Shown one piece after another: positions 56,220 through 64,000 of a stretch of 64,000 nt of DNA. The DNA comes from CAYPHA01 sp964410215. GTDB taxonomy: Bacteria > Calditrichota > Calditrichia > Calditrichales > CAYPHA01. The translations under genes and the position numbers were made by a program. A model generated the notes under the pieces. It was not told the DNA's origin and searched no databases. It saw only the letters and a program-made list of their open reading frames with translations. Location of the stretch: NCBI GenBank assembly GCA_964410215.1, contig CAYPHA010000003.1:110830-174829 (forward strand). Direction: 5' to 3'. Numbering within the stretch: position 1 is the first letter of the stretch; each line of letters opens with the position of its first letter.

Positions 56220-58370
56220 TCAACTGAACCCTAAAAGTATTCCGGTTTGATAAACAAATAATGCGCTGAGATAGGCAAGCACGGTCAGGTAGGTAACCAT
56301 GATGATTGGCCAGCGCCAGCTGTTTGTCTCTTTCTTGATAATTGCGAATGTGGCCATGCATTGACCGGCAAATGCGAAAAATATCAAAAGTGAAAGCACT
56401 GTCAGTGGTGTAAAAACCGGTTTTCCGGTTTGGTCGCGGTCTTCCTGAATGGCCTGGATAAGCGAAACGTTGGTATCTGATTCTTCTTCAACGTTATAAA
56501 GTGTGGACAGTGTGCTGATAATCACCTCGCGGGCGGCAAAGGAACTGATCAGACCAATGCCGATTTTCCAGTCATAACCCAGAGGTTGAATGGCAGGCTC
56601 GATAAAATGCCCGAGATGACCGGCATAACTCCGGGATAACTGCTCAGTCGTGCTCATATTTGCGTGCTCTGCCGGTTTGGGATATGAGGCCAGAAACCAG
56701 ATCAGCACGGAAATCGCCAGAATAATACTCCCTGCTGTAACTACAAATGATTTGCCCCTGTCATAAACCTGCCACCAGATGGAAATCAGCAGCGGTTTCC
56801 GGTAAGGAGGCAGTTCCATGATCAATTCCGAGGTCTCCCGGAAGGGAAATATTTTTTTCAATACAATAGCAACCATGATAGCCATGATGACACCCAGAAG
56901 GTACATACCCATCAGGGCGAGCCCCTGGAGTGATAGAAAGCCGAATACCGTAGCCTGGGGGACGAAGGCTGCTATAAGTAGAATATAAACCGGCAGACGG
57001 GCACTGCAGCTCATCAGGGGAATGATCATAATCGTTATCAGCCTGTCCCGCCGGCTTTCAATCGTCCGGGAGGCCATAATGGCCGGAATGGCGCAGGCGA
57101 AACCGCTTAACAATGGCAGCACGGAACGTCCGTGTAATCCGATTTTATGCATGAAACGGTCCATCATGAATGCCATACGAGCCATATAGCCGCTGTCTTC
57201 GAGCAGAGAGAGGAAAAAGACCAGCAGTACAATTTGCGGCAGGAACACCATGATATTGCCGACACCGGGAATAACGCCGTCGATGATCAACCCTTTAAAG
57301 GGGCCGTCATCGAGAATGCGGGCCGTACTTTCTGAAAGATATTCAAAAGCGATTCCAATATATTCCATGGGATATTGCGCCCAGCTGAATATAGCATTAA
57401 AGATGGAGGCAAGCAGAAAAATCAAAATCACGGGACCCCAGATACGATGGGTCAGTACATCATCGATCCGTTCACTGAAACTGACCTGATCGCTTGTACC
57501 ATGTATGATCGCCTTTGCCAGATGTACATCGATGAAAGCATACCGGGAAGCCGCTTCCAGGGTCTGATACGGGACATCCATTTCTGTGTAGACCGCACGT
57601 ATATCCCGTATCTGTTTTTCCAGAACGGCAGCCGTTTCCTCATCCAGAAAGGGCTTCATATATGAAATGTAATTGAGTTCGGCTACGAGGCGGATTGCGT
57701 CGATAAGCGGATTGTGATTGAGTACATTTTTCTGCTGTTCCAGCGTATCAACAAGAGGTTTCAGCGGTTCCAGGAGATTCTCGATTTCAAGCAGCCGGCT
57801 GCTCGGTTCGGGCACCTGGGGATTCTGCCGAATACGCAGCAATTCCGCGATAATTTCATCAACCCCTTCACCGTATTTGGCGCTGGCAGGAATCACGGCT
57901 GTTGCATTGAGTTTGTTCTTAAGAAGGTTTGTGTGAATGCGGATACCCTGTTTACGCGCTTCGTCTATCATGTTCAGAACAATAATAGTCGGAATCGACC
58001 AGTCCAGAATCTGCAGGGCCAGGTAGAGATTCCGGTTCAGGTTGGTGGCGTCCAGCACAACGATAACGGCCATGGGGCGCTGCTGAATATCCCGCCAGCT
58101 TTGAATCGTTTCTGTTACAACTTTTTCATCCAGGCTCTTGGCATTCAGGCTGTAGGTACCTGGATAGTCTTTGAGAATGATCTTATGGCCACGCAGCCAG
58201 CCGGATTTTGATTCAACAGTAATGCCGGGATAGTTACCGACTTTATGATGCAGGCCTGTAAGACGGTTGAAGAGGGCTGTTTTTCCGCTGTTGGGATTGC
58301 CGATAATGGCGACGCAGGGTTTGTCGGATTGTATACGATTGCGTTTGATGTTACTCCTGATGCTCTTCAA
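56220..58370 (-). CDS. feoB: Ferrous iron transport GTPase/permease FeoB
   Basis: 716 residues, normal length for FeoB. The N-terminal G domain has G1 GNPNSGKT (24-31), the switch segment NYPGITVE, G3 DYPG (68-71) and G4 NMID (near 135). After a helical linker, the C-terminal half has the multiple membrane helices of the permease, with family landmarks LLSGFACAIPAIMASRTIE and MSCSARLPVYILL (the conserved Cys-containing gate segments) and a second gate region FAAREVIISTL. It imports Fe(II) across the inner membrane, driven or gated by nucleotide hydrolysis. It overlaps feoA by about 20 bases, so the two are coupled, and it is followed by the small CxxC membrane protein. FeoAB is commonly important under low oxygen, where iron is ferrous. 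Confidence 0.97.
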   Translation of the reverse strand: MKSIRSNIKRNRIQSDKPCVAIIGNPNSGKTALFNRLTGLHHKVGNYPGITVESKSGWLRGHKIILKDYPGTYSLNAKSLDEKVVTETIQSWRDIQQRPMAVIVVLDATNLNRNLYLALQILDWSIPTIIVLNMIDEARKQGIRIHTNLLKNKLNATAVIPASAKYGEGVDEIIAELLRIRQNPQVPEPSSRLLEIENLLEPLKPLVDTLEQQKNVLNHNPLIDAIRLVAELNYISYMKPFLDEETAAVLEKQIRDIRAVYTEMDVPYQTLEAASRYAFIDVHLAKAIIHGTSDQVSFSERIDDVLTHRIWGPVILIFLLASIFNAIFSWAQYPMEYIGIAFEYLSESTARILDDGPFKGLIIDGVIPGVGNIMVFLPQIVLLVFFLSLLEDSGYMARMAFMMDRFMHKIGLHGRSVLPLLSGFACAIPAIMASRTIESRRDRLITIMIIPLMSCSARLPVYILLIAAFVPQATVFGFLSLQGLALMGMYLLGVIMAIMVAIVLKKIFPFRETSELIMELPPYRKPLLISIWWQVYDRGKSFVVTAGSIILAISVLIWFLASYPKPAEHANMSTTEQLSRSYAGHLGHFIEPAIQPLGYDWKIGIGLISSFAAREVIISTLSTLYNVEEESDTNVSLIQAIQEDRDQTGKPVFTPLTVLSLLIFFAFAGQCMATFAIIKKETNSWRWPIIMVTYLTVLAYLSALFVYQTGILLGFS

Positions 58371-58635
58371 AATGCCTGCCCCTGTGCCGGTGCCTTCGTT
58401 GTACCCTGATTCTTCGTGCTATGGATTTTCTTAAAGATAAGTGAAAACCACGGATTTTTATTTCCATCGGATCACCGAGCGGGGCACACTTTATGACTTT
58501 TACAGGGGTTCCGTTGCATAGGCCCATGTCATGCAGACGGACATGAACCTCAGATTGGGCGTCGAGGCCCCTGATAACGGCTTCTTCTCCGGGATTCAGG
58601 TCAGACAAAAAATCCAAATGTTTATATTCACGCAT
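58351..58635 (-). CDS. feoA: FeoA-like iron transport accessory protein
   Basis: 94 residues with the SH3-like FeoA fold signature: an opening LSDLNPGEEAVIRGL, a middle RLHDMGLCNGTPVKVIKCAPLGDPMEIKIRG-type core (described here by its landmarks DMGL and APLGDP), and a closing LSLRKSIARRI. It is slightly longer than usual because of a His/Arg-rich C-terminal tail (about residues 80-94) that overlaps the start of feoB. The protein is cytoplasmic and is thought to modulate FeoB. It lies first in the feo operon, divergent from ppdK. Confidence 0.93.
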   Translation of the reverse strand: MREYKHLDFLSDLNPGEEAVIRGLDAQSEVHVRLHDMGLCNGTPVKVIKCAPLGDPMEIKIRGFHLSLRKSIARRIRVQRRHRHRGRHFEEHQE

Positions 58636-58643
58636 AGTTACTT

Positions 58644-58664
58644 TAATTCTAATAATTTCAATTA
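58644..58664. promoter_or_regulatory. AT-rich palindrome next to feoA, candidate metal-regulator site
   Basis: A 21-base imperfect palindrome with TAATT/AATTA ends and AAT/ATT inner matches (16 of 20 non-central positions symmetric), 8 bases upstream of the feoA start. Size and place fit a Fur- or DtxR-type operator, but the sequence is not a clear match to either consensus and AT-rich DNA gives such symmetry easily. Confidence 0.3.
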
Positions 58665-58683
58665 TATCTATATTACATATGTT

Positions 58684-58700
58684 TTATGTGTTTAACATAA
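58684..58700. promoter_or_regulatory. Second inverted repeat in the feoA-ppdK gap
   Basis: TTATGT-N5-ACATAA, perfect 6-base arms, about 50 bases upstream of feoA and about 80 bases upstream of the ppdK -35 box. Possible regulator site (for example a CRP/FNR- or DtxR-type protein). Unproven. Confidence 0.3.
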
Positions 58701-58708
58701 TCGGTTTC

Positions 58709-58737
58709 AATTTACTCAGGTTTAATAAAATAGTCAA
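58709..58737 (-). promoter_or_regulatory. Possible sigma70 promoter of the feo operon
   Basis: On the minus strand TTGACT (58732-58737), a 17-base spacer, then TAAATT (58709-58714). Transcription would run through both palindromes into feoA. The -10 match is moderate. Confidence 0.35.
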
Positions 58738-58781
58738 TAAATCAACACGATAAAAGTGGGGAATTTGCTATAATAGTTTAC

Positions 58782-58810
58782 TTGACATCCTTTTCACTTA
58801 GTCGTATTTT
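58782..58810 (+). promoter_or_regulatory. sigma70-type promoter of ppdK
   Basis: Perfect -35 TTGACA (58782-58787), a 17-base spacer, and -10 TATTTT (58805-58810), about 68 bases before the ppdK start. Expected transcription start is near 58817. This is the best promoter match in the window. Confidence 0.6.
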
Positions 58811-58866
58811 ATCCGTTCAAAAATTTTGACAGAGAATAGGCTATAAACATAAAACCACTAAGAAAC

Positions 58867-58871
58867 GGAGG
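58867..58871 (+). promoter_or_regulatory. Ribosome binding site of ppdK
   Basis: GGAGG seven bases before ATG 58879; it fixes the start of ppdK. Confidence 0.7.
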
Positions 58872-58878
58872 CCCCATA

Positions 58879-61563
58879 ATGGGAACAAAATATGTTTATT
58901 CTTTTGGAGACGGTAAAGCGGATGGAAACAGCGGGATGAAGTTGTTGCTGGGCGGCAAGGGTGCCAATCTGGCTGAAATGTCAAATCTTGGTGTACCCGT
59001 TCCGGCCGGTTTTACGATTTCTACGGATGTGTGCACGGCTTTTTACAAAAACAACGGCGAGTACACGGACGCGGTTGTTGAGCAGGTAAAAGAAGGGGTT
59101 AAAAAAATTGAAGCGACCATGGGGGCATCATTTGACGATACGGAAAATCCGCTTCTGCTTTCTGTGCGTTCCGGGGCGCCGGCTTCCATGCCCGGTATGA
59201 TGGACACGGTTCTGAACCTGGGATTGAATGCGGAAACGGTTCAGGGTATCATCAAAAAAACGAACAATGAACGTTTTGGCTGGGATTCATACCGCCGTTT
59301 CATACAGATGTATGGTGATGTGGTAATGGGATTAAAGCCGGAATCGAAAGAAGAAGAAGATCCCTTTGAAGTCATTATTGATTCGGTCAAGGAAAAAAAA
59401 GGCGTAAAAAACGATACGGAGCTTACGGCAGAGGATCTGAAAGAATTATGCGGGCTTTTCATTGAAGAAATTAAAAAGAAAACAGGTAAAGATTTTCCGA
59501 CTGATCCGTGGGAACAGCTCTGGGGTTCCATCAGTGCTGTATTTGGTTCCTGGAATAATCAGCGTGCCCTGACATACAGAAAGCTGCATAATATTCCGGC
59601 GAACTGGGGTACGGCAGTAAACGTTCAGGCAATGGTTTACGGTAACATGGGCGATGACTGTGCTACAGGCGTTGCTTTTACACGCGATCCTGCCACCGGA
59701 AATAAAATGTTCTATGGTGAATATCTTGTCAATGCACAGGGTGAAGATGTCGTTGCCGGTACCCGGACACCGCAGCCCGTCAATGATTCCACAAAAAGTG
59801 AAGACAATCAGGTCACACTGGAAGAGCTGATGCCCGGTCCGTACAAGGAACTCGAAGCCATCTACAAGAAGCTGGAAAATCATTATCGTGATATGCAGGA
59901 TATTGAATTTACCATTCAGAGCAACAAGCTCTGGATGCTGCAGACACGTACCGGTAAACGTACTGCAGAAGCCGCTGTACGCATTGCTGTTGAGATGGTC
60001 GATGAAGGCCTGATCGATAAGGAAACCGCAATCATGCGTGTTGAACCCAAACAGCTGGATCAGCTTCTCCATCCCATGTTTGACCCGAAAGCAGAGACGA
60101 AGGTCATTGCTAAAGGCCTGCCGGCTTCTCCCGGCGCCGCAACGGGGCGTATTGTGTTTCATGCCGATGATGCGGAAGAATGGGCTGCCCGCGGCGAGAA
60201 CATCATCCTGGTCCGTATTGAAACATCACCGGAAGACATCGGTGGTATGAATGTAGCCAAGGGAATCCTTACTGCCCGTGGCGGTATGACGTCTCATGCC
60301 GCTGTGGTTGCCCGGGGTATGGGAACCTGCTGTGTTGCCGGTTGCAGTGCCATCAGCATCAACTACAAGGCAAAAATCATGAAAGTAGGTGGAACGGAAT
60401 ACAAAGAAGGTGACTGGATTTCGCTTGACGGTTCCGCCGGAAGTGTCATTGAGGGGAAGGTTCCGACGGTGGAACCGGAACTTTCCGGTAATTTTGGAAC
60501 GCTGATGGAATGGGCTGATGAGATCCGTACACTCAATGTAAGGACCAATGCCGATACACCGAATGATGCAACGGTAGCCCGGAATTTTGGAGCCGAAGGG
60601 ATCGGCCTGTGCCGCACCGAGCATATGTTTTTTGAAGGTGATCGTATCAAGGCGGTTCGTGAAATGATTCTTGCCGACGATGAAGCCGGGCGCAGGAAAG
60701 CCCTGGAGAAGCTCCTGCCATATCAGCGGGATGACTTTTACGGCATTTTTAAAGCGATGCATGATCTGCCTGTCACGGTACGTACATTAGATCCGCCTTT
60801 GCACGAATTCCTGCCGCATGATGAACAGAGCCAGGAGGAAATGGCCAAAGAGATGGGTGTCTCCGCTGATGAGGTCAAGGCAAAAGTCGATTCATTGCAT
60901 GAATTCAACCCCATGCTTGGTCACCGTGGTTGCCGTCTGGGTATTACCTATCCGGAAATTACGGAAATGCAGGCCCGCGCCATTCTCGAAGCGGCATGCG
61001 ATCTCAAGAAAGAGGGCATTAATGTCCTGCCTGAGATTATGATTCCCCTGATCGGTACGAAAGCCGAACTGTCGGACCAGAAAACAGTTGTCATGAAGGT
61101 CGCTGAAGAAGTACAGAAAGAGAAAGGTGTAGAGGTTGACTTTCTTGTCGGAACGATGATTGAAATACCGCGTGCCGCGCTGACCGCCGACGAAGTGGCT
61201 GAAGAAGCGGAATTCTTCTCCTTTGGAACGAATGACCTCACGCAGATGGCCTTTGGCTACAGTCGTGATGATGCCGGTAAATTTCTGGCTGAATACCAGG
61301 AAAGAAACATTCTGCCGGAAGACCCGTTCCAGTCCCTGGATCAGAGAGGTGTCGGACAACTGGTTGAAATGGGCGTTGAGAAAGGCCGTTCAACAAAGCC
61401 GAATCTGAAAATTGGTATCTGTGGTGAACACGGCGGTGATCCCAAGTCGATCGATTTTTGTCACCGTGTCGGTTTGAATTATGTCAGCTGCTCACCCTTC
61501 CGGGTTCCGATTGCCCGTCTGGCTGCTGCACAGGCTGTAATTCAGGAAAAAAAATCGAACTAA
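58879..61563 (+). CDS. ppdK: Pyruvate, phosphate dikinase
   Basis: 894 residues, the normal length. Interconverts pyruvate + ATP + Pi and PEP + AMP + PPi in the cytoplasm, linking glycolysis and gluconeogenesis. Seen: the nucleotide-binding N-terminal part (GGKGANLAEM, SVRSGAPASMPGMMDT); the swivelling phosphohistidine domain with GGMTSHAAVVARGMG (catalytic His473); the PEP/pyruvate barrel domain with RTEHMFF, RTLDPPLHEFLPH, HRGCRLG and the catalytic Cys848 in GICGEHGG. The start is fixed by GGAGG upstream and by homology of the first residues. It has its own promoter and two hairpin terminators, so it is probably transcribed alone. Nothing links it to the NRPS operon. Confidence 0.98.
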   Translation: MGTKYVYSFGDGKADGNSGMKLLLGGKGANLAEMSNLGVPVPAGFTISTDVCTAFYKNNGEYTDAVVEQVKEGVKKIEATMGASFDDTENPLLLSVRSGAPASMPGMMDTVLNLGLNAETVQGIIKKTNNERFGWDSYRRFIQMYGDVVMGLKPESKEEEDPFEVIIDSVKEKKGVKNDTELTAEDLKELCGLFIEEIKKKTGKDFPTDPWEQLWGSISAVFGSWNNQRALTYRKLHNIPANWGTAVNVQAMVYGNMGDDCATGVAFTRDPATGNKMFYGEYLVNAQGEDVVAGTRTPQPVNDSTKSEDNQVTLEELMPGPYKELEAIYKKLENHYRDMQDIEFTIQSNKLWMLQTRTGKRTAEAAVRIAVEMVDEGLIDKETAIMRVEPKQLDQLLHPMFDPKAETKVIAKGLPASPGAATGRIVFHADDAEEWAARGENIILVRIETSPEDIGGMNVAKGILTARGGMTSHAAVVARGMGTCCVAGCSAISINYKAKIMKVGGTEYKEGDWISLDGSAGSVIEGKVPTVEPELSGNFGTLMEWADEIRTLNVRTNADTPNDATVARNFGAEGIGLCRTEHMFFEGDRIKAVREMILADDEAGRRKALEKLLPYQRDDFYGIFKAMHDLPVTVRTLDPPLHEFLPHDEQSQEEMAKEMGVSADEVKAKVDSLHEFNPMLGHRGCRLGITYPEITEMQARAILEAACDLKKEGINVLPEIMIPLIGTKAELSDQKTVVMKVAEEVQKEKGVEVDFLVGTMIEIPRAALTADEVAEEAEFFSFGTNDLTQMAFGYSRDDAGKFLAEYQERNILPEDPFQSLDQRGVGQLVEMGVEKGRSTKPNLKIGICGEHGGDPKSIDFCHRVGLNYVSCSPFRVPIARLAAAQAVIQEKKSN

Positions 61564-61574
61564 AACTGCATTAA

Positions 61575-61602
61575 AAAAGCCATCCTCATCGGGATGGCTT
61601 TT
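61575..61602 (+). terminator. Intrinsic terminator after ppdK
   Basis: Stem AAAAGCCATCC / GGATGGCTTTT (11 base pairs) around a six-base loop, starting 12 bases after the ppdK stop and ending in a short T run. Confidence 0.75.
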
Positions 61603-61610
61603 ACGTAGTC

Positions 61611-61668
61611 GAGGAGACTTTTCGTACGATTCTGAAAAAAAATCGAAAGTCTCCTCATTTTTTTACCA
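61611..61668 (+). terminator. Second hairpin terminator after ppdK
   Basis: Arms GAGGAGACTTT (from 61611) and AAAGTCTCCTC (to 61656) form an 11-base-pair stem around a long A-rich loop, followed by ATTTTTTTA. With the first hairpin it forms a tandem terminator separating ppdK from the asparaginase operon. Confidence 0.6.
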
Positions 61669-61720
61669 AGATTACGTATATTATCACCCAGTAGTTGTGA
61701 TGAGCCGCACGCATTGACTT

Positions 61721-62716
61721 ATGAAAAGGATACTTCTCATACATACGGGTGGTACCTTCGGTATGGTTCCCCTCGAACCTGATAAGACGCTGGCACCGGG
61801 AAATCTTCAGAATCAGTTATATGAATATGTTCCGGAACTGCAGAATCTGGCTGAAATCGATATTGAAATCCCTTTTAATGTCGATAGTTCGGATATTTCC
61901 ACGCCTGAATGGGACGCTCTTTCGGCAATTATACATCAACATATTGATCAGTATGACGGCTTTGTGATTATCCACGGAACGGATACAATGGTTTATACGG
62001 CAGCGGCTCTGTCCTTTTCCCTGCGCCATGTGAAAAAACCGGTTATCCTTACCGGATCGCAGCGTCCGCTGGCAAAATTACGGAGTGATGCGCGGGTAAA
62101 CCTGATCGATGCGGTGGAACTGGCTACCATGTCTATCCGTGAAACAGCGATTGTATTCGGACAGCATGTGGTCCGGGGAAACCGGGCAAAAAAGACCAGT
62201 ATTACCAGTTATGAATCGTTTCAGTCTCCAAATTATCCTTTTTTGGGAAGTATCGGGCTGAAAATTGAGCTGAATAGAAAGTATCTCCTGGATACGGAGG
62301 AACCCTTTTTTTATAATCCGGGATTCTCGGGAAGTGTGGGGATCATCAATGTGCTGCCTGGCCTTAAACCGGCATCTCTTTCTAACCTCCTCGAGGGAAA
62401 AATCCGGGCGCTGATTCTTGTCGCATTCGGAGCGGGAAATTTACCCCATCTTTACAATGACTGGATCACATTCATCAGCACTGCATCTTCCCGTGACGTC
62501 CCCGTCTTTATCGGCAGCCAGTCTGTACATGGATCTACGGACCTTTCAATTTATCAAAGCGGTCGAAACGCCATGGAGGCAGGTGCGATTGGCCTGAAAG
62601 ATATGACGATAGAAGCGTCCTATGTAAAATTACTGAAACTGCTGGCTCTTACCGGCGATAAACAGTATATAGAAACGGAAATGCAAACAAACTGGGCAGG
62701 TGAAATTTCGGACTGA
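61721..62716 (+). CDS. ansA: Type I L-asparaginase
   Basis: 331 residues, typical of the cytoplasmic type I enzyme; no signal peptide. Hydrolyses L-asparagine to aspartate and ammonia. The two catalytic threonine sites are present: HTGGTFGM (Thr12) and HGTDTM (Thr87-Asp88). The lysine of the catalytic triad region lies in RAKKTS (about 157-158) and the type I loop SYESFQSPNYPFLG follows. No clear Shine-Dalgarno site precedes ATG 61721. The stop overlaps the next start by one base (TGATG), so it is translationally coupled to the deacetylase-like gene. Promoter not clear; a TATATT at 61677-61682 lacks a good -35. Confidence 0.94.
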   Translation: MKRILLIHTGGTFGMVPLEPDKTLAPGNLQNQLYEYVPELQNLAEIDIEIPFNVDSSDISTPEWDALSAIIHQHIDQYDGFVIIHGTDTMVYTAAALSFSLRHVKKPVILTGSQRPLAKLRSDARVNLIDAVELATMSIRETAIVFGQHVVRGNRAKKTSITSYESFQSPNYPFLGSIGLKIELNRKYLLDTEEPFFYNPGFSGSVGIINVLPGLKPASLSNLLEGKIRALILVAFGAGNLPHLYNDWITFISTASSRDVPVFIGSQSVHGSTDLSIYQSGRNAMEAGAIGLKDMTIEASYVKLLKLLALTGDKQYIETEMQTNWAGEISD

Positions 62717-63660
62717 TGATATTCAGCAGAAAAGAACGGGCAAAGGTTGTGTTCTCATCCGACTATATATATGGTCTTCCTACCTCGGGTGAGTATGATA
62801 CCTTTGATATTCTCAAGTATAAAAAGATCCGGGATAAACTCATCAACGGAAAAAAACTGCGCCCCCGAAATATCCTTCGCCCTCATATGTGCAGCTACGA
62901 TGAAATACGCCTGGTTCATGATGAAAAATATATCAAGTATCTCCAGGATCCCAATTATGTCAGCCGGGTTTTAAAGATTGATATCGTCGGACACTGGGAT
63001 AATTTTATCCTGGAATATTACAGAGCCGTAACCGGTGGCACCCTGATGGCAACGGCGTTTGCGCTGAGTCATAATATGCCCGTTTTTAACCTGGGTGGCG
63101 GTTTCCATCACGCCCACAGAGACCGGGCCGAAGGATTCTGCCTGATTAATGATGTCGCCATTGCCATAGAGAAATTCAGGAAGCGTCGCCACATCAAGCG
63201 GTTTATGGTTATCGATCTCGACTACCATCAGGGAAATGGTAATCTGCTCTATTTCGAGCATGATCCCTGTGTTTACACGTTTTCCATACATGCCGATACC
63301 TGGGTTGAAACCGCGCAGCAGCATAACAGGGATATCCTTGTATCACCTGATTGCGACGATCAGACATACCTGTCGATTCTCAGTGAGGAGCTTGATATTG
63401 CCTGCGGGGAATTCGATCCGCAGGTCGTCTATTATATCGCCGGTTCCGACCCGTATGAAAAAGATGCGCTGGCCGGTATGCGGATGACGCGTGAAGGTAT
63501 GTTGCTCCGGAACGTCCATGTTTTTCAGAAAGTGCGCAATAAAAAGATTCCATTGATCGTTCTTGCAGGTGGAGGCTACGGGCCGGACAGCTGGGAGGTA
63601 TATTATGATTTTATTGAATATGGTCTGACCAACAAGACAGGCGGCAATGGTTTTTCATAA
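62716..63660 (+). CDS. HDAC-like zinc deacetylase (class IV/HDAC11-like pattern)
   Basis: 314 residues of the histone deacetylase/acetoin-utilisation/acetylpolyamine hydrolase fold. Active-site landmarks are complete: GGGFHHAH with the His pair 131-132, DLDYHQGNG with predicted zinc ligands Asp169 and His171, the third ligand Asp245 in AGSDPYEKD, and the GGGYG loop with the catalytic Tyr near 285. The short length and the HQGNG form resemble class IV (HDAC11-like) enzymes. The substrate (acetyl- or acyl-lysine, polyamine, or a small amide) cannot be read from the sequence. It overlaps ansA by one base and the next gene by 14 bases, so all three are coupled. Confidence 0.92.
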   Translation: MIFSRKERAKVVFSSDYIYGLPTSGEYDTFDILKYKKIRDKLINGKKLRPRNILRPHMCSYDEIRLVHDEKYIKYLQDPNYVSRVLKIDIVGHWDNFILEYYRAVTGGTLMATAFALSHNMPVFNLGGGFHHAHRDRAEGFCLINDVAIAIEKFRKRRHIKRFMVIDLDYHQGNGNLLYFEHDPCVYTFSIHADTWVETAQQHNRDILVSPDCDDQTYLSILSEELDIACGEFDPQVVYYIAGSDPYEKDALAGMRMTREGMLLRNVHVFQKVRNKKIPLIVLAGGGYGPDSWEVYYDFIEYGLTNKTGGNGFS

Positions 63661-64000
63661 TCTGTTCAAAAAGCAATACTGGTATATTGCAAAGCGGTTA
63701 TCTACGGCGCAGTTGCAACGGGAGCCGGAATCCGGTCTTAAACTTTCCGACGAAGATTTTTTTAATCTGGATATCGGAAAAAGAGGACATGATTTTTTTC
63801 TCGGCTATTATTCCAAGTCCGGATTAGACCTTGTTTTTAAAAAATACGGCGTCTACCGTGAATTCGCACAGCGTGGTTTCAGGAATATCGACTTTATGAT
63901 CGATACGATCGATCCGTACCGGCACAGACTGACCGTTTACGATGTGAGCCGGGAGTCGAGAAGGATGCTTGTCGAACTTGTTTTAAAAAAATCAATTATT
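63647..64000 (+). CDS. Unrecognised protein, 3' end outside window
   Basis: Open frame from ATG 63647, overlapping the end of the deacetylase gene by 14 bases, to the right edge (118 residues visible). It begins MVFHNLFKKQYWYIAKR and is rich in aromatic and charged residues. Visible stretches include GHDFFLGYYSKSGLDLVFKK and DTIDPYRHRLTVYD, with no signal peptide or membrane helix in the part seen. I do not recognise the family. Base use and overlap with its neighbour support a real gene in the ansA-deacetylase operon. Confidence 0.75.
   Translation, partial: MVFHNLFKKQYWYIAKRLSTAQLQREPESGLKLSDEDFFNLDIGKRGHDFFLGYYSKSGLDLVFKKYGVYREFAQRGFRNIDFMIDTIDPYRHRLTVYDVSRESRRMLVELVLKKSII

Noticed and set aside
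59446..60162. 238-residue minus-strand ORF inside ppdK
   Set aside because: Antisense to conserved PPDK sequence; composition is odd and no promoter or ribosome site is seen.
1..64000. CRISPR arrays, tRNA or rRNA genes, insertion sequences
   Set aside because: No regularly spaced direct repeats, cloverleaf-like segments, rRNA core sequences or transposase motifs were seen. The repeated stretches are the conserved cores of NRPS domains.

Overview
The window is dominated by one giant nonribosomal peptide/polyketide (NRPS/PKS) operon. It fills the minus strand from about 55.8 kb to the left edge and continues beyond that edge. A short, ordinary set of housekeeping genes lies to its right: iron uptake (feo), pyruvate phosphate dikinase, asparaginase, and a histone-deacetylase-like enzyme. 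Base composition is close to balanced, start signals are often weak, and no rRNA, tRNA, IS element or CRISPR array is visible. The gene set points to a free-living bacterium able to live with little oxygen (FeoAB, PPDK). I cannot fix the phylum from the sequence.

Layout by region. Biosynthesis runs right to left. At 55084-55827 lies a small AraC-type regulator with a receiver-like N-terminus, apparently the first gene of the operon. Eight synthetase genes follow almost without gaps: (1) 43093-55062 FAAL-ACP-KS-AT-DH-ER-KR-ACP-C-A-PCP; (2) 38446-43092 KS-AT-KR-ACP; (3) 35073-38453 C-A-PCP; (4) 26085-35045 C-A-PCP-sulfotransferase-C-A-PCP-E; (5) 19599-26078 C-A-PCP-C-A-PCP; (6) 11726-19606 C-A-PCP-C-A-PCP-E; (7) 5290-11700 C-A-PCP-C-A-PCP; (8) <1-5241 C-A-PCP-C-A..., cut by the window. 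That makes one fatty-acid loading unit, two PKS modules and at least twelve amino-acid modules. No thioesterase is in view.

Reading of the product (inference from pocket residues compared with known codes): fatty acyl chain, extended by one fully reduced ketide; Tyr; one malonyl extension reduced to an alcohol (a statine-like gamma-amino-beta-hydroxy acid); unassigned residue; Val/Ile; D-Gln; unassigned hydrophobic; Phe; Gln; D-residue with an acidic, probably cation-binding pocket; unassigned; Phe; Orn; at least one more. The two epimerisation domains sit at protein C-termini, and the next proteins start with D-accepting-type C domains, so the order of action is consistent with gene order. 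The most unusual part is a PAPS-type sulfotransferase domain built into the middle of an NRPS protein, between a PCP and the next C domain.

Right part: feoA-feoB and a 53-residue membrane protein with a CxxC motif (minus strand). Divergent from them is ppdK, with a good sigma70-like promoter and two tandem hairpin terminators. Next comes a tightly coupled plus-strand operon: type I asparaginase, HDAC-like deacetylase, and an unrecognised gene cut by the right edge. No gene-free stretch exceeds 300 bases; the longest gaps (about 217, 243 and 157 bases) hold the regulatory signals listed.
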